A stretch of DNA of 64,000 bases from Trileptium ribeirensis (Eukaryota; Nematoda; Enoplea; Enoplida; Thoracostomopsidae): NCBI GenBank assembly GCA_030248225.1, contig JASANE010007077.1, positions 49,568 to 113,567 on the forward strand. Reading direction: 5' to 3'. The notes below the pieces were generated by a model. It did no database searches. It was not told the origin of the DNA and was given only the letters and a program-made list of their open reading frames with translations. Of this stretch, positions 23,868 to 63,758 are shown piece after piece. Numbering within the stretch: position 1 is the first letter of the stretch; every line of letters starts with the position of its first letter. Position numbers and translations under genes: made by a program.

Positions 23868-25470
23868 GTGCAAAAGAGATCCAAATTGTTGATATTCAAA
23901 TCAAAATATTTCATGAAATATTTTCAGAATTACGTTTATGGCCAAAAAATTACTATTGTAACAGATCATTCAGTGTTAAGGTGTTGGGCGCTAACCCTTA
24001 CCGAGTTCGACTTTGCCGTCGAAAATCGGTCAGGTAAAAAGATGGGCCATGTAGACACTGTCTCGAGCTGATTACAAAGCGGGCAATATACAACCCGAGC
24101 AACCTCAAGAAGACATTTGCATATGCAATTACAACAAAAACAAATAACAATGACACTCCTAAGCCCACAGAGGATAAAGATGATTCCAACCGAATCGGTT
24201 TTAAGACCAAGCAAGAACAAGATCCTGAGTTAAGACTTTTAAAAAGCTACATAGAATCCAGACGCCTCAATAGCTGCGCATTTTGCAGCACTGGAACCAA
24301 GGTATGTGGTTAGTAATGGAGTACTGTATCATCACTACCCAATGCCGAAAAAAGACAAGGAATTAGTTTGGAACAACTTGTTCCATTCTCTATGAGACAA
24401 GAGTTGATGTCAGCACATCATAATGATGTGGTTGGCGGAAACCACTTAGGAATTCTTAAAACTTATCAGAAGTTATTTCCTAAATATCATTGGGCGGTAT
24501 GTACCGGGATGTTTCAAAAAAGGTCAAATCGTGTTTGGAATGTTCCAAACGAAAGTTGGTAACTCCCCGTCCTAAAGCCCCATTACATCCCATAGCCGCG
24601 ACAAGGCCAAACTATACAAATAATGTAGATGTCTTAGGACCTTACCACAAACTTATAAGGGTAACAAGTATGTCGTTATATTCATCGATCGATTAACTAA
24701 ATATCCGGAAGCGATATGTACACCCGAGCAAAAGGCTACAACAATAGCTAAGTTGCTCATGACTGAAGTTGTGTGCCGGCATTCGGCACCATATGAACTG
24801 GTTAGCGACAATACTTAGAACTTTCGGAGTGAGCTAGAGGAACAAATCTGCCGGACAACGGACACTCGAAAACTATTCACGACCCCATATCATCCTCAGG
24901 CTAATGGTTTGTCCCGTTCGCGTGTTTCGCGTACCGTGTCAGCATAAACGAATCGACAGGTTTAAAGTCCATTTGAGATGGTCTATGTTAGGTTACCGAG
25001 ATTGCCCATAGACACTGACCAAAAGGTTATGTTACATGTGCCTTTTAATAAATAAGGCAAAACTAAGAAGTTAACGCAACCACGGCATTTGTTGTATGAA
25101 ATCGCTGAAATCATACTGCCGTATGTCGTTTTAGTCTATCTTTCAATCTATTAGTAACCCAAAAGAAGCTCATAAACGCGTACATGTGGAAAGTATAAAG
25201 TTTTTGGCCCCTATTTTCCACCTTTACTTTTACGGGAAATAAAAGAAACTCCCGACTTGGAAGAAAATGAATTACGAGAGTGGACTCTAAGTACTAATGA
25301 GCATCCCACAGAAAGACAAAACTACGGTTATGGGTACAGAAATAAATACGCTCCGCACAATTCCCGATGTGCTGCAAGAGAGTGACAAGCCTGATACTAC
25401 AGAATCAACACATAAATATAACTTGAGACTACGAAAGCCAAATTTACAAATTCCTGGAACACCCATAAAA
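23868..25470 (+). mobile_element. Ty3/gypsy retrotransposon fragment: RNase H and integrase
   Basis: 23868-24071 codes an RNase H end: 'YGQKITIVTDHSVLRCW', then 'LTEFDFAVENRSGKKMGHVD'. 24368-24560 codes the integrase zinc-binding module ('HHNDVVGGNHLGILKTYQKL', then 'KSCLECSKRK' in the next frame). The catalytic core follows in pieces: 'DVLGPYHKL', 'FIDRLTKYPEA', 'YELVSDN', 'TTPYHPQANGLS', and then 'PFEMVYVRLPRLPID'. Frame changes and stops occur throughout, and no paired LTRs were found. Reverse transcriptase and gag are absent. Confidence 0.85.
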
Positions 25471-26191
25471 TAAAAATATCAATTAGACTTGAAAAAAACT
25501 CACACGTACACATTTATTTTAATTATTGGTATGTAATAATGTAATCACATACATGTGGTATTACTTGGTTAGTGAAAGTAGCTTGGTTCGTTGCGTTGGT
25601 TGCATTGGTATAACATTTTCTCGCTGTTATTAAATATCTACGCATAATTATTAACCTTGCCTATGTTTTCAGTGCACAAAAATAAACTCTCTGCCCAATT
25701 AAACTGGCGAACGAATCTGGCTATTTCCACGAATCACCATGTTGACATACTTACAGCGCACGTATAAAACTCATTAGCGCATATTATATTTTAGGCTGAA
25801 AACTTGTGCCGAAAAAGAGTGCTGATTTATTTATAGTATTAATTTCACTTAATACCTTATTAACGCTGAGTTTAACTGGCCACTGAGTTGTAGCAGATTG
25901 TGCGAACTTTTCTTTACTGAACTAATCTAAATAAATAAACAGTGTCGAATTAAGTTAATTTTTACTTCTCTAAAGCAGAGTAGTTGCTAGGCTGAGGTAG
26001 TAGTTGATAAAAACACCAGTTTCGTGTGCTAAGCAGTGTAGCTTCGCTTTCAAGGTATTTCAAATATTTTTTCTTTGCCCTCTGGCAGCAATAGCCTGTA
26101 AAGGCAAGTTGTTATCATACAATTATTTTTTGTTTTTTTTTTTGATAGTGCGCTACGCTGAGTAACTTGACAAAGCTCTACTAGGTCGCCA

Positions 26192-29100
26192 ATGGATCCC
26201 GAACAAGCTCAGATTTTAGACCCTATAGCGCAGCGCCATGGAATACCAGTCGAAATCACCGAGTTGGTGACACAATATCTAACACACGTAGCAACTACTG
26301 GCGCGGCCGCTCGAGCATGAAACAACGCAACATAGTCTCGCGAAATACATGCTTATCGAAAATTTGCTTCTCGGTCTTCGCGCGGTTATGCTTTCGTCGC
26401 AGAATGCTGTAGCTCCAAGCGCACTATGGGAAGTTGTACATGCGCTCGTTTCATACGCCAAACGCCCGTCACAATTGCCCGACGTCGGGCTTACGCTTTG
26501 CCCGATGTGTCAAATTGATATAATAAACCCAGCGCATTTTAAGCAGCAACAGCATTGCGCAAATGTCGACTTTCCAAAATTTCGCTTTGAACCTAAAGGC
26601 AAAATGCTATGGGAACACCAAAATTGGATGGCAAGGCATCTGGTCGGAGCTCGCATTCGGTTGCGCAGCACCACCCATGTCGTCTCTGTCATCTTTACCG
26701 GACCAACCAAAGGTGTTGGAACATTCACTAGGTAGTCGCCCTGGACTAACGGACCGCAGAATTTCCCAGTGATTTTTGGTAAGTCTCCGGCAGATCTGCA
26801 GACGATACTACAATTTGAAGCTTGTAATTTTAGCCCCTACTGCGTAACTTTCAGTGTACCCAACTTGGATAATCCTAGTGCATCGCAACAGATGCGCCTG
26901 CTCCCAAACGGTGCCCGAAATCAATCAAAACCGAGGGTAAGCCTTCCGATTTTCGTGAACTCTGGGTATCATTACTACGATCTCCAATTCTGTGTACGCT
27001 ACGACTTCCAGACTGGCCGCCTGACCGTAGGACCGGTACACTCCGATCTGTGTGGCTGTTCAGTGGAATTTCGCTGATCCATCCACTGACCATGAGATAT
27101 ACGCTGCACTGGACATGCTACCTATGAAAACCAGACGGGGCCCGAATGCCACCGGGACTGCTCTCCAACCAGAGAGTGCCCATGCTCCTCCCCGGCAGCT
27201 GACGGAGGGAGGCGCTGTTAATAGGATATGCAAAAATGTTTAACCGATTCTGAATTAGCGCAGTATATTGATATTTGGCGTACCGTCGAGGACAGTGAAT
27301 TAGAGACGCTGCCGATTAGTTTTGTGATACCGCACAATCCAATATTTAATAAAGAGACCGACGCTGCAGTAATATACGACACTCTGGACTGGGACGTTCC
27401 GTACAGCGTGAACAATTTCGCGATAAAGGTCTTGGCTGAGTTATTAGGACAGGTTCGGTACGAGGGGGACGACCCACCGAAAGCTGACATCGAGGGTCTC
27501 TGGGTTACCACCACGGAGGACTTGCAAAATCTGAACTATACGCTGCGAGCCGACATCTTATAGCGGAGGATCCCTGTAGTCACCATCTTACCGCTGATAT
27601 CAGTTCTGTCAGTATTTCTCATCCACCCGGACTGGCCGTTTAAAATTTTAGCCTATATCGCTGGAAGCAGAGAGATTGGCGACCGCATTATGCTTGTCCT
27701 TGGGTTAAACGCTGGCACTAAGCGGTTTTTCCTAGACCAGGGTGTGGTTAGGCATTTTCGTCAGCCCATTAGTATAACACCAATTATGGGTCCTGCTGTC
27801 GTGTATTTGATATCGTTCTTGACGGAAGTCATATATCAGGACCTGCCACCGTTGGATGAACAAGATCAGGAGCAAGAAGATTGGTCAGACAGTTCATCCG
27901 ACTCTGAGAACATAGCAGCAGAACTTGATTTGCATGCTGAGCCAATGGAGCTGCCGCAAGAATTAGACCCGCCAAGAGCTGGGCCTGAGCCCGTTCCAGC
28001 GCTGGCAGAGCCTATGAACGAGGCATCGCCACCGCCTCGAGAAGAAACTGATGCATCTCGGCGTTCAACTTTCTTAAGGTACCATCGCAATTCTTGGCGC
28101 AGAATGTACGAAACGTTGTTCTGCAACGTTACAGGGCCGTTAGGTCCACGCTCGACGAACCTCAGTCCCACTTTGTATGCAACCATCTAAATTGGTGTAA
28201 CGCAGGGCAGCAACATGTGGTCGAGGCTCTACTTTGCGGTAGCAAAGTTATACTGTGTAAGGCACCGCCGGGTACTGGGAACACGCTATGTATGGCCGAG
28301 CTCGCAGTAGCTTATTTAATCGCTCACCCAGATAAGAAGGTGCTGGTTGTTGCTAGCAGTAACGCTGCAGCGAACATCTTCGCGTTGCGCGCTCGGCCAT
28401 ACATAGCGTCTTCCCAGTACCCGGCGGAAGCCTTAGAAAGTCTATACGGAGACAATGTACCGTCAATTGCCTTCCTCCGCTACCTTGCACGCGGCACTGA
28501 CACTAGTGTGCTCGATGCTCGACTTCTTTAGCGTTGCTCAACACGTGGTGGCTCCGACGAGCGATATAAAGCTGGCCGTATAACATCTAATGGCGCGCTC
28601 ATGAGACATAAAACAATTGTGGCGACGCTAGATATGGTAATAATGGACATCGTCAATAGCCTAGACACGTATGAGCGTGAGTTTAATCAACCACATTTCG
28701 GCGAACCGAAGTTTGACTTGCTTATTGTTGACGAAGCAGCTTCAGTAGATCTCCCGTGCCTGGCAGCTGTCCTCCCGCTCGCCGTCGCCGGACAGGCGAT
28801 CTTAATGGGCGATGTCTAACAGCTTTCTGCGTACATTACAAACATGCTAGTCAAGCGTGTTGCTGCAAGCGAGTCAGGCATGTAGTTCTTGCTTCACCTT
28901 ATTCCTATCCAGCCTTTCTGCCAAGTCGTGCAGCTTACGCAGAACTACCCGTCGCACGCTCAGCTTTTGCGCTCACCTAACTGCGCTATCTATGGCGACA
29001 CGCAGCCGCCGCAGAGTCGCTTTATGTCTACGCACCTGCTGAAGTTGCTGTTGTACCTATTGGCTCATCTGGCTTCATGCATATCGAGGGCCTTCAGTTG

Positions 29101-29580
29101 GCCCATGGAAGCAGCTTATGCAATGTATCGGAAATAGCCGGCATATTTCGCCTGGTTGACATCATGATCGCTGATCATGGTGTAGACCCAGCTTCAATCG
29201 GGATCGACGGTACTTACGCCGCACGGGCGGATATACTCAAAGTCGTGCTGAACCCGATATATCCACAAATTAAGATAGGCTGTGCCAACAGTTGGCAGGG
29301 CGATGAGCGCTCATACGTGATCATTTCGTTAGTTTGCTCTAGTCCTGTGTTGGACGCGTGCCGTCAAGACCATGACATTGGCTTTCTAAAAGATAGTCAC
29401 CGCCTTAACGTTAGCACGACACGCGCTCGCAAGCTCAACATATTTGTTGGCAACGCATTGTACTTCATACAGCATGAGCTCATTCGGGAATCTATCCGTG
29501 AATGTTGTCGAAACGATGCCTGGGTCAGGAGGATCGACCCAGGAGATAAGCGTTTCCTACACATGCGAACAGTAAAATAG
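26192..29580 (+). pseudogene. Upf1-like SF1 helicase, broken by frameshifts and stops
   Basis: A single-exon coding trace spans 3.4 kb in a GC-richer island. Pieces lie at 26192-26320, 26349-26735, 26769-27077, 27228-27563, 27690-28190, 28094-28531, 28601-28819, 28889-29137 and 29077-29580. The order is that of an SF1B helicase: Walker A 'KAPPGTGNTL' (28260s, Lys replaced by Asn), Ia 'VVASSNAAAN', Walker B 'LLIVDEAASVD', III 'GDV' and 'QLSAYI', IV 'LTQNYPSH', V 'ANSWQGDERSYVIISLV', VI 'HRLNVSTTRARKLNIFVGN'. N-terminal to it are a possible Cys-His motif (LCPMCQIDIINPAHFKQQQH) and an acidic linker. Upf1/Nam7/ZNFX1-type helicases act on RNA. Inactive as it stands; the source (retrocopy, transfer or mobile element) is unknown. 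Confidence 0.8.
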
Positions 29581-29750
29581 CAAACGTTTTCTGAACATTT
29601 TTAGGAAAACTTTTATAGCAAGCAAATCAGTGACTGCCATATTTCCTTCCCTGGCTTACTCATGTTATATATTTTATATATTATCATATTGTACTATCTT
29701 ACCTTCAGGTATTGGACATCTAATAGACGTCATTGCCGGTGAGTACGATC

Positions 29751-30046
29751 ATGGCTGTTTCGAAACGGCGGGATCCCGTGGTCCTGTTCTTTACTACGGC
29801 CAGCTGTTTCATGAATCATTACCCTGCCACCGTCATTATATACGGAATAAAATATAATTCCACCGAGCAATATTACATGTTAAAAAAGCCGAATATTTTG
29901 ATTTCAAACTCCTTGCAAAAACAGTCATGGAATGCAACGACCCGGGAAAAATGTCTTATCTCTTACTACGCATGTCGATCGCCGGCCGGATAGTGGACAA
30001 TCACCGTATTGCTAATATTGCACTGCTCAACAATAACGCTACTTAA
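29751..30046 (+). pseudogene. NADAR (YbiA-like) domain, one frameshift
   Basis: From the ATG at 29751 the frame codes 'RRDPVVLFFTTASCFMNHYP', 'VIIYGIKYNSTEQYYM' and then 'LKK'. After a six-A run (29882-29887) the reading passes to another frame, 'KAEYFDFKLLAKTVMECNDP' and 'GKM', closing at TAA 30044-30046. The pattern of FFxxxxxF-N-YPA, YNSxEQYYM, KA-F and A-D-P-KM is that of NADAR domains, which cleave N-glycosidic bonds of ADP-ribose-type or riboflavin-intermediate substrates. The C-terminal third is unrecognisable. It follows the helicase trace by 170 bases on the same strand. A one-base loss in the A-run could be a mutation or an assembly error. Confidence 0.65.
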
Positions 30047-31691
30047 CAGAGAGTATCCACATGAAAATTAAATTTGAGCTCGGATAATAGCGATGCTTGA
30101 ACTCAGTACGCATATTTTATTTTGATGAATCGCCAAAAGTATTCTTTTTGCAAAAGAATTCTTCGGAGTTTATATGTTAACATATTTTCAAATCTGTGAT
30201 TTTTATAACCAATTCATCAGGTATACATTTTCATTTTCAATTCCAGTTGTAGGTTCTGGTTTCAGCAGCCTTAAAACCAGGCTTACATTCTTGGGAACTT
30301 GGTTTCATTTTACTACTAAAATTTTCTGATTGAAGTAAAATTCTTAACCGTTATAGGACGAGCTACTATGTTTTACCTTCACACTTTGCCATAGAATTGC
30401 TGTAAATCTAAGATCGGGTGCCGGCATAGATTTTATTATTGGTCCAGTTTTACATTGTTTCGGCTTGCGTTTTTCATTGGTAATGTTAATGTTTGGTTAC
30501 TTGTTAATTTCATTGGTGACGGTTAGTGGCTCGCAGGAGCTTAGCCATGAAAGGTTGAGTGTTGAAGCGAGGTAAAAGATAAGATCGACTTTTGTACCAA
30601 ATTGGTTGCCACGCTAGGATCGCGGTTGAAAAAACATATCATCGCTGGAAGGAATTATTTATCGACGCTACCTTAACAACCAATTCAGTAACAAATATTT
30701 TTTACTAATAGTTGTTTCCAAAAAGTGAAAGGCACTGTTATATCTATATAGGATTTTGTGAATAGTTTCACCTAAGTGTTTAAATTGTTCCTGAGTAACG
30801 CCCAGATTAATATCGCGGCGGTGCGGAATTAATGTTTTTCGCGACGTAGAGGCTTTAACACAACTATTAAAAAATGCAGTTTTTTGTGCTTGTACCTTTG
30901 GCCCACAGTTTTCCTAGTTATTACCAACGTCGGTAAGCTTGTTACTAGCTAGATTTCCGAATAGGTAAAATGAATCAAATCAACGTTTCCGAACATTTTT
31001 AAAAAAATTTTTTAGCAAATTTATCAGGATGGTTCCATATTTAGGTAGATCTTTCTACGGCGGCTAATTTAAATAACCGTTCACGAAGATATACGACGTC
31101 AAAACTGAGGTTTGTTCAAGGTGAGTCTGCCGTATGAAATTTCTAGATCAAGTCGATGAGCGCGTAGAACGAAACAAATGGACTTAAAATTCTCTTATAT
31201 AGTAGAAGTGGTAAAACGATCTTAACTTACTGGGATATTAACACTAATTTAGGGCGAAGGCTTCTCTAGGTCTCAAACCGGATATTTGGCCCTCTAAAGT
31301 TTTACAAGTACGGAAAGATAGCATGCCGATGACCAGTCGCTACATGTATCCATTCCTTTACTTTATCCAATCGTTGACGTTACTGGGTGACAGTAATGGG
31401 TAGGTCCAATGGTCTACGTTTAACGTACGCGTTGTCCATTTCAAAATCTTAAACGTTTTAACAATTAATAACATTTTTTAAGCAACAGGCCTAGGCAATT
31501 AAGAATGAATGAATTATAAAAGCTTTTCCAACTCCTAAGTTTACAGTATTGATTTTTATGTATTTAGCTTATTTAACCATTATAAGGCATTATACCATTA
31601 TAAGTGCCTACCTTGTTATCATTCAGTAAAAATATACAAACAGTTGCGGCGTGCACGGTGATATGGTCTACGGACGGTATTACGTCTGATT

Positions 31692-31765
31692 GATAATTTG
31701 GAAATATATTCTATCGTCATTCTTTAACGATAATTTGGAAATATATTCTACCGTCATTCGCTAGC
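31692..31765. repeat. 37-bp tandem repeat, two copies
   Basis: 'GATAATTTGGAAATATATTC' starts at 31692 and again at 31729, each followed by TA(T/C)CGTCATTC. One base differs. Confidence 0.85.
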
Positions 31766-32249
31766 ATTTTGTTGCTTGTGAACAGTTACGAATGTTCTAT
31801 GCAAACGCATAGAAACTAGTTTCCTCAAGGTTAGTGTTATACATACCTGCTTGACACATGAGTCTAGACTATCCAGCGAATTTATCACATGCCCAAGGTA
31901 TTAGAGCTGATAAGTGCTTACTGTTATATCATGGCTTTTTTAAAATTTTTAGTTTTGATTAATGCAGCCTTCGATGTGTCGTGGAGGAAATCTCATAAGA
32001 AAGACCGTTGTTGTTTTTGCGACAATTTTAATTCCGAAATAAAATTTTTTGGCATGGTTTCCTTTTGTGTATTAGATTTGTTACATCTCATTTTTTATGG
32101 GAAGACTAGTAAAAACTTGTTGGCGTTATATTAATTATTTTATCATCCGGGTTTGAATTACTTATATTTGCCAGGCTTTGCCATACATTTAATATTGAGA
32201 TTCAAGAGTTAGGCTGTGTCAGCTGTGATCCCAGATTCGTTTCACATCA

Positions 32250-33240
32250 GTATTTGCACTACAATGCGGCAAAAACTGTGCAGTGTGTGACTTTTGTTAT
32301 TGCAGGGTGCCTGAAATTTCACGCGGGGAATGCCAAATTTTCATATATGTAGTTATATTTTCTGCCATGCGCAGATGATAAAAATCTATTTACGCTCGGT
32401 TTTCCCGGGTGCCTGCTGCCGTAGGTTAAGATAAGTGCAGGGTATTGACAAATGTACAATGTGGCAAAAAAACTGTGCAAAGTGCGTCAGTTTTGTTATT
32501 GCTGGGTGCCTGAAATTTCATGCGGGGAATGCTGAATTTTCATATATAAACGTCATTTTCTTGCCGCGCGCAGATAATAAAAATCAGTTTACGTTGGGGT
32601 TCCCCGGGTGCCTGCTGCCGGAGGTAGGTACGTATAGGGGTATTGGCACTACAATGCGGCAAAAACTATTTAAAGTGAGTCTGTTTTGTTATTGCTAGAT
32701 ACCTGAAATTTCATGCGTGGAATGCCGTATTTTCATATATGTACAATTTTATTTTCTGGCCATGCGCAGGTAATAAAAATCAATTTGCGCTCGGTTTTAC
32801 CGGGTGCCTGCTGTCGTAGGTAAAGATACGTCCAGGGGTATTGGCAGTACAATGCGGCAAAAACTATGCGAAGTGCGTCTGTTTTGTTTATTGCTGGGTA
32901 AATGAAATTTCATGTGGGGAATGCCGAATTTTCATATGTACAATTCGCGCAGATAATATAATAATTCAATTTGCGCTCGGATTTACCAGATGCCTGCTGC
33001 CATACGTAAAGATACGTCCAGGGGTAATGGCAGTACAATGCGGCAAAAACTATGCGAAGTGCGTCAGTTTTGTTATTGTTGGGTACCTGAAATTTCATAC
33101 GGGGAATGCTGAATATTAATTTAATATGCAATTTTATTTTCTTGCCGTGCGTAGATAATAAAATTAAATTTGAGCTCGGTTTTCTCGAGTGCTTGCAGCC
33201 GTAGGTAAAGATACGTGTAGTGGTATTGGCACAACAGTCC
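32250..33240. repeat. Satellite-like tandem repeat, about 186-199 bp x 5
   Basis: 'ACAATGCGGCAAAAACT' or a close form begins units at about 32261, 32455, 32651, 32850 and 33036. Each unit continues with 'TTTTGTTATTGCTGGGTGCC', 'TGAAATTTCATGCGGGGAAT', a TTTTCATATAT run, 'GCGCAGATAATAAAAATC' and 'TTACCGGGTGCCTGCTGCCG'. Copies are clearly diverged. The short frames across it are repeat by-products. Confidence 0.9.
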
Positions 33241-34301
33241 GCCGCAAGTTTCTGCGTCATTGCACGGAGTACGGATTAATTGATGTGGCAATTTATCGCT
33301 GTTTAACTGCACATTACAAAAGATACCTTCCCACGCGTCAAAATAAATTTGTACTACGGTTATAGCAGTGGCGCAACTAATGGCGGGAATAAACCAGAGT
33401 TTAACATCCAATAGCACATATTTTTAGTAAGCAATTTTGTTCTGCTCATGATAACACACTGCAACGAATTGGTGTATACGTAACGATCGCATGATTATAA
33501 GTAAACACGACATTTATTAAAAATGCAAAACTTTCATTATCACATACATTGTGAGCGCCAGTTCACAAAACGGTCGCGAAAATATATTCCTATTCCACAA
33601 TACCACTTCTACTACACGTCCTATCCACAAAGTGTGTCTATAAAATTATAAGCAATCTCAGAACGGTATCTTTTGCAGTAGCTCATTGATTTTTCCTTAC
33701 ACAAATAGATCGCGATGGCTTTCACTAAAGTGGATAGTTTAAGACTATGTTACCATTTCTGAAGGTATCTTTTGGGTGAAATAATTTACTGTACCGGCTG
33801 TTTACTAAACCACTGGCTTCGAATGTTTCTTATTAACAAATATAATAAACCAATACTAAGAAGTACCTGTTTCCCCAAATTAGGAAAATATAAAATGTAC
33901 TTGTGAAACAATAATATTACAATACATATAGCGTGTGACGTCACTTTTGTGCAATATTTAATATAATCTAAATTTAAATGATTAGTCATGACGGAACCGA
34001 ATTTCAGCAAATTGAAAACGCTGAAATTCTGTTCGAGCACATGGTATGATTTCAGGCACTTAGATTTGATTTTATCAATTTGTTGTTAGCGAAAAACCGA
34101 ATGAAAATCAGCCATTTTCCGTAACAAGTGTTTGCGATTCGATGTCGGTTATTACAAAATAGGATCGTTGATGGAATCACATTAAGTTTACTCACTTGGA
34201 AAACTCTCGAGAACTAACGCATATATTATATATCGCCAACACAGTTTAGTTTATATTCTTCCATCATTTTTGTAAGCGCAAAAAGCAAACATAATCACGC
34301 T

Positions 34302-61607
<27,306 letters not shown>

Positions 61608-62299
61608 CTGAATTGAACAAGAAAAAGATGTACAACAGCAATGTGATCACCAACAAAAGAAACATTACCCACCTAAACACCCTAAAGCTTTTATGTACAA
61701 CACATCACCTGTAAAATCAGTATGAATCAAGAGCTATTACAGCAGAAATTTGCTAATCAGTAAGCACATAAGTATGCTACAGCTGTTATTAGTATTGAAC
61801 AGCAATACATACATTTTTGCGTAATCGTAGAAGATGAAGATTCTTAAAAATGCTAAACAGCGCTACGTCAAGATAGCACAGTTTGCCGGAAACCGTTAAA
61901 ATTGAAACGCTGCGAAATTCATAACCGGGAAGCGAGCATAATGCAATAATTAAACAGCACAATAACCGTAACTGCACGTAAATTAGTACTTGCCGGAAAG
62001 GTACCTAAAAACTGAGTGCATTGAGGTGAGCCAAATTAGCTACATGAAGTGTATTGTCGTCGTTGAAGGAGTTTTCCTGTGCTCCTGAAACAGGTCCATC
62101 CACTACGGGGGTCCATGGCAACCTCGCCGCTGACTGCCATTAACCTCAAATGAACATGTCTATTAGATGCCTCCAATCGAAAATTCCCTTGATTCGTGTT
62201 TTGACCATTACGGTGAATGGGAATTATATTAGTAATACACGACCTAATCAAGACCAGATCTTGAACGAATTTTGGAACTCTGAATCCAAAATAACACTA

Positions 62300-63265
62300 G
62301 TAACTCTTGCAAAAGTTAAGATAAAAATAATCTTGCTTATGTCACGGGTACTAAGAAGATGTAAAAAACCTCTATTTTCCGCTCTGACCCCTAACCCCCG
62401 TAAATCTAGAACCGGAGCCTTAATCGAAAAACAAAAAAGAGGCATAGGCATTTATCATTTTCTTTTGAAATAATACGAACCAGAGAAAACATTCGAAAGT
62501 TAAGATAAACATAATCTTGCATCCGTGAAGGATAGTAAAATTGGGTGAAAAACCTTCATTTTGACCTCTGACCGCGAACCTTGGAGGTGCCATACGCCTG
62601 TACCCATAGAACCATAGATCACAGAGCAAAACCAACGCCGGCAATGACTTTCACATTCCCGAAAACCCCCAAGTGAAAGTTTTCAGCCGTCGAGGACATC
62701 AGAACAAATTTTTGAATTTTGGGTCGAGGAACCAATAGGGCACGATACATGAAACCCCATAACTCTAGAACCGGACCCTTAATCGAAAAACAAACAAAAG
62801 AGGCATCGGCATTTATCATTTTACTATGAAATAAAACCAAACAGAGATAAAAATTCGAAAGTTAAGATAAAAATATTCTTGCTTCCGTGAAGGATACTAA
62901 AATGGGGTGAAAAACCCTCATTTTTAGCTCCGACCTGAACCGCGGAGCGTCATACCCCCCGTACCCATGGGTCACAGAGCAAAATTAGCACCGGCAAAGA
63001 GTTTCCCATGCTCGAAAACACCCATGTAAAACTTATCAGACGTCAGAAAAAATTTTCAAAATTTGGGTTGAGGAACCATTGGGGCGCTATACCCCCGTGC
63101 CTCAAACACCATAAATCCAGAACCGGAGCCTTAATCGGAAAACAAAAAGAGGCATCGGCATTTATCATTTTACTATGAAATAAAGCCATCCAGAGAAAAA
63201 AATTCGAAAGTTAAGATAAAAATAACCTTGCTTCCGTGAAGGGTACTAAAATGAGATAAAATGGG
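62300..63265. repeat. Tandem repeat, about 349-361 bp, three to four partial units
   Basis: 'GAAAGTTAAGATAAAAATAA' or a close form occurs at about 62312, 62498, 62859 and 63208. 'GGCATTTATCATTTTACTAT' or a close form occurs at 62447, 62808 and 63157 (periods 361 and 349). Units share 'TGCTTCCGTGAAGGATACTA', 'GGGTGAAAAACC', 'ACCGGAGCCTTAATCG'. The first unit is shortened to 186 bp. Minus-strand frames across it are repeat by-products. Confidence 0.85.
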
Positions 63266-63758
63266 GCCAAAAACCCACATTTTGTCCCCTGGCCCCGGAA
63301 ACAGACCTCCAATCAAAAAACGCTCGGGGATGTATGATGGTTCGAATGAGTCCAAGATCATGAAAATCGGTTAAGGCGCACCCGAGTTCTGGCCGATCAC
63401 ACACACACAGACGGAATTTAAAAGATTTCACCTCTGCAACACACAATCTCCACTACGTTCTGATAATACCGTAAAACAAACGTGGAAATATATGTATTTA
63501 TAGCATGGAGATAACGTTATTACAAACCGGCATTTTCACAAAAAAATTATACGAAAGAACTTAAATTTTTTGATTTTTATTCTTTTTTTGTGTTTGATTA
63601 ATAAGGTACTACAGAAAAATATTTCCCCAAAAAATTGCTTTATCCGAAACCTCGAACAGGAATAACCCTCCCTAAAAATCCACCGACAATATGGATGAGC
63701 CAGTAATATAACCATACACTTACTTTGCATTGAGCGTGGATATTACCATATTATTAAA

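Larger units (their letters stand above)
30047..34301. other. Gene-free region downstream of PSMC5
   Basis: 30047-31690 and 33245-34301 are AT-rich, with no open frame that I can support. The frames at 31889-32134 and 33786-34040 have no recognisable domain. The satellite at 32250-33240 and the short tandem at 31692-31765 are listed separately. Confidence 0.55.

Noticed and set aside
25993..26009. TGAGGTAGTAGTTGATA, close to the let-7 microRNA
   Set aside because: One base is missing relative to let-7 and no complementary arm lies within reach on either side, so no precursor hairpin can form.
32435..33119. Repeated frames with 'GKNYAKCVSFVI'-like peptides
   Set aside because: They are read-through of the 190-200-bp satellite and shift frame between units.
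62150..62840. Overlapping frames on both strands
   Set aside because: By-products of the 350-360-bp tandem repeat.
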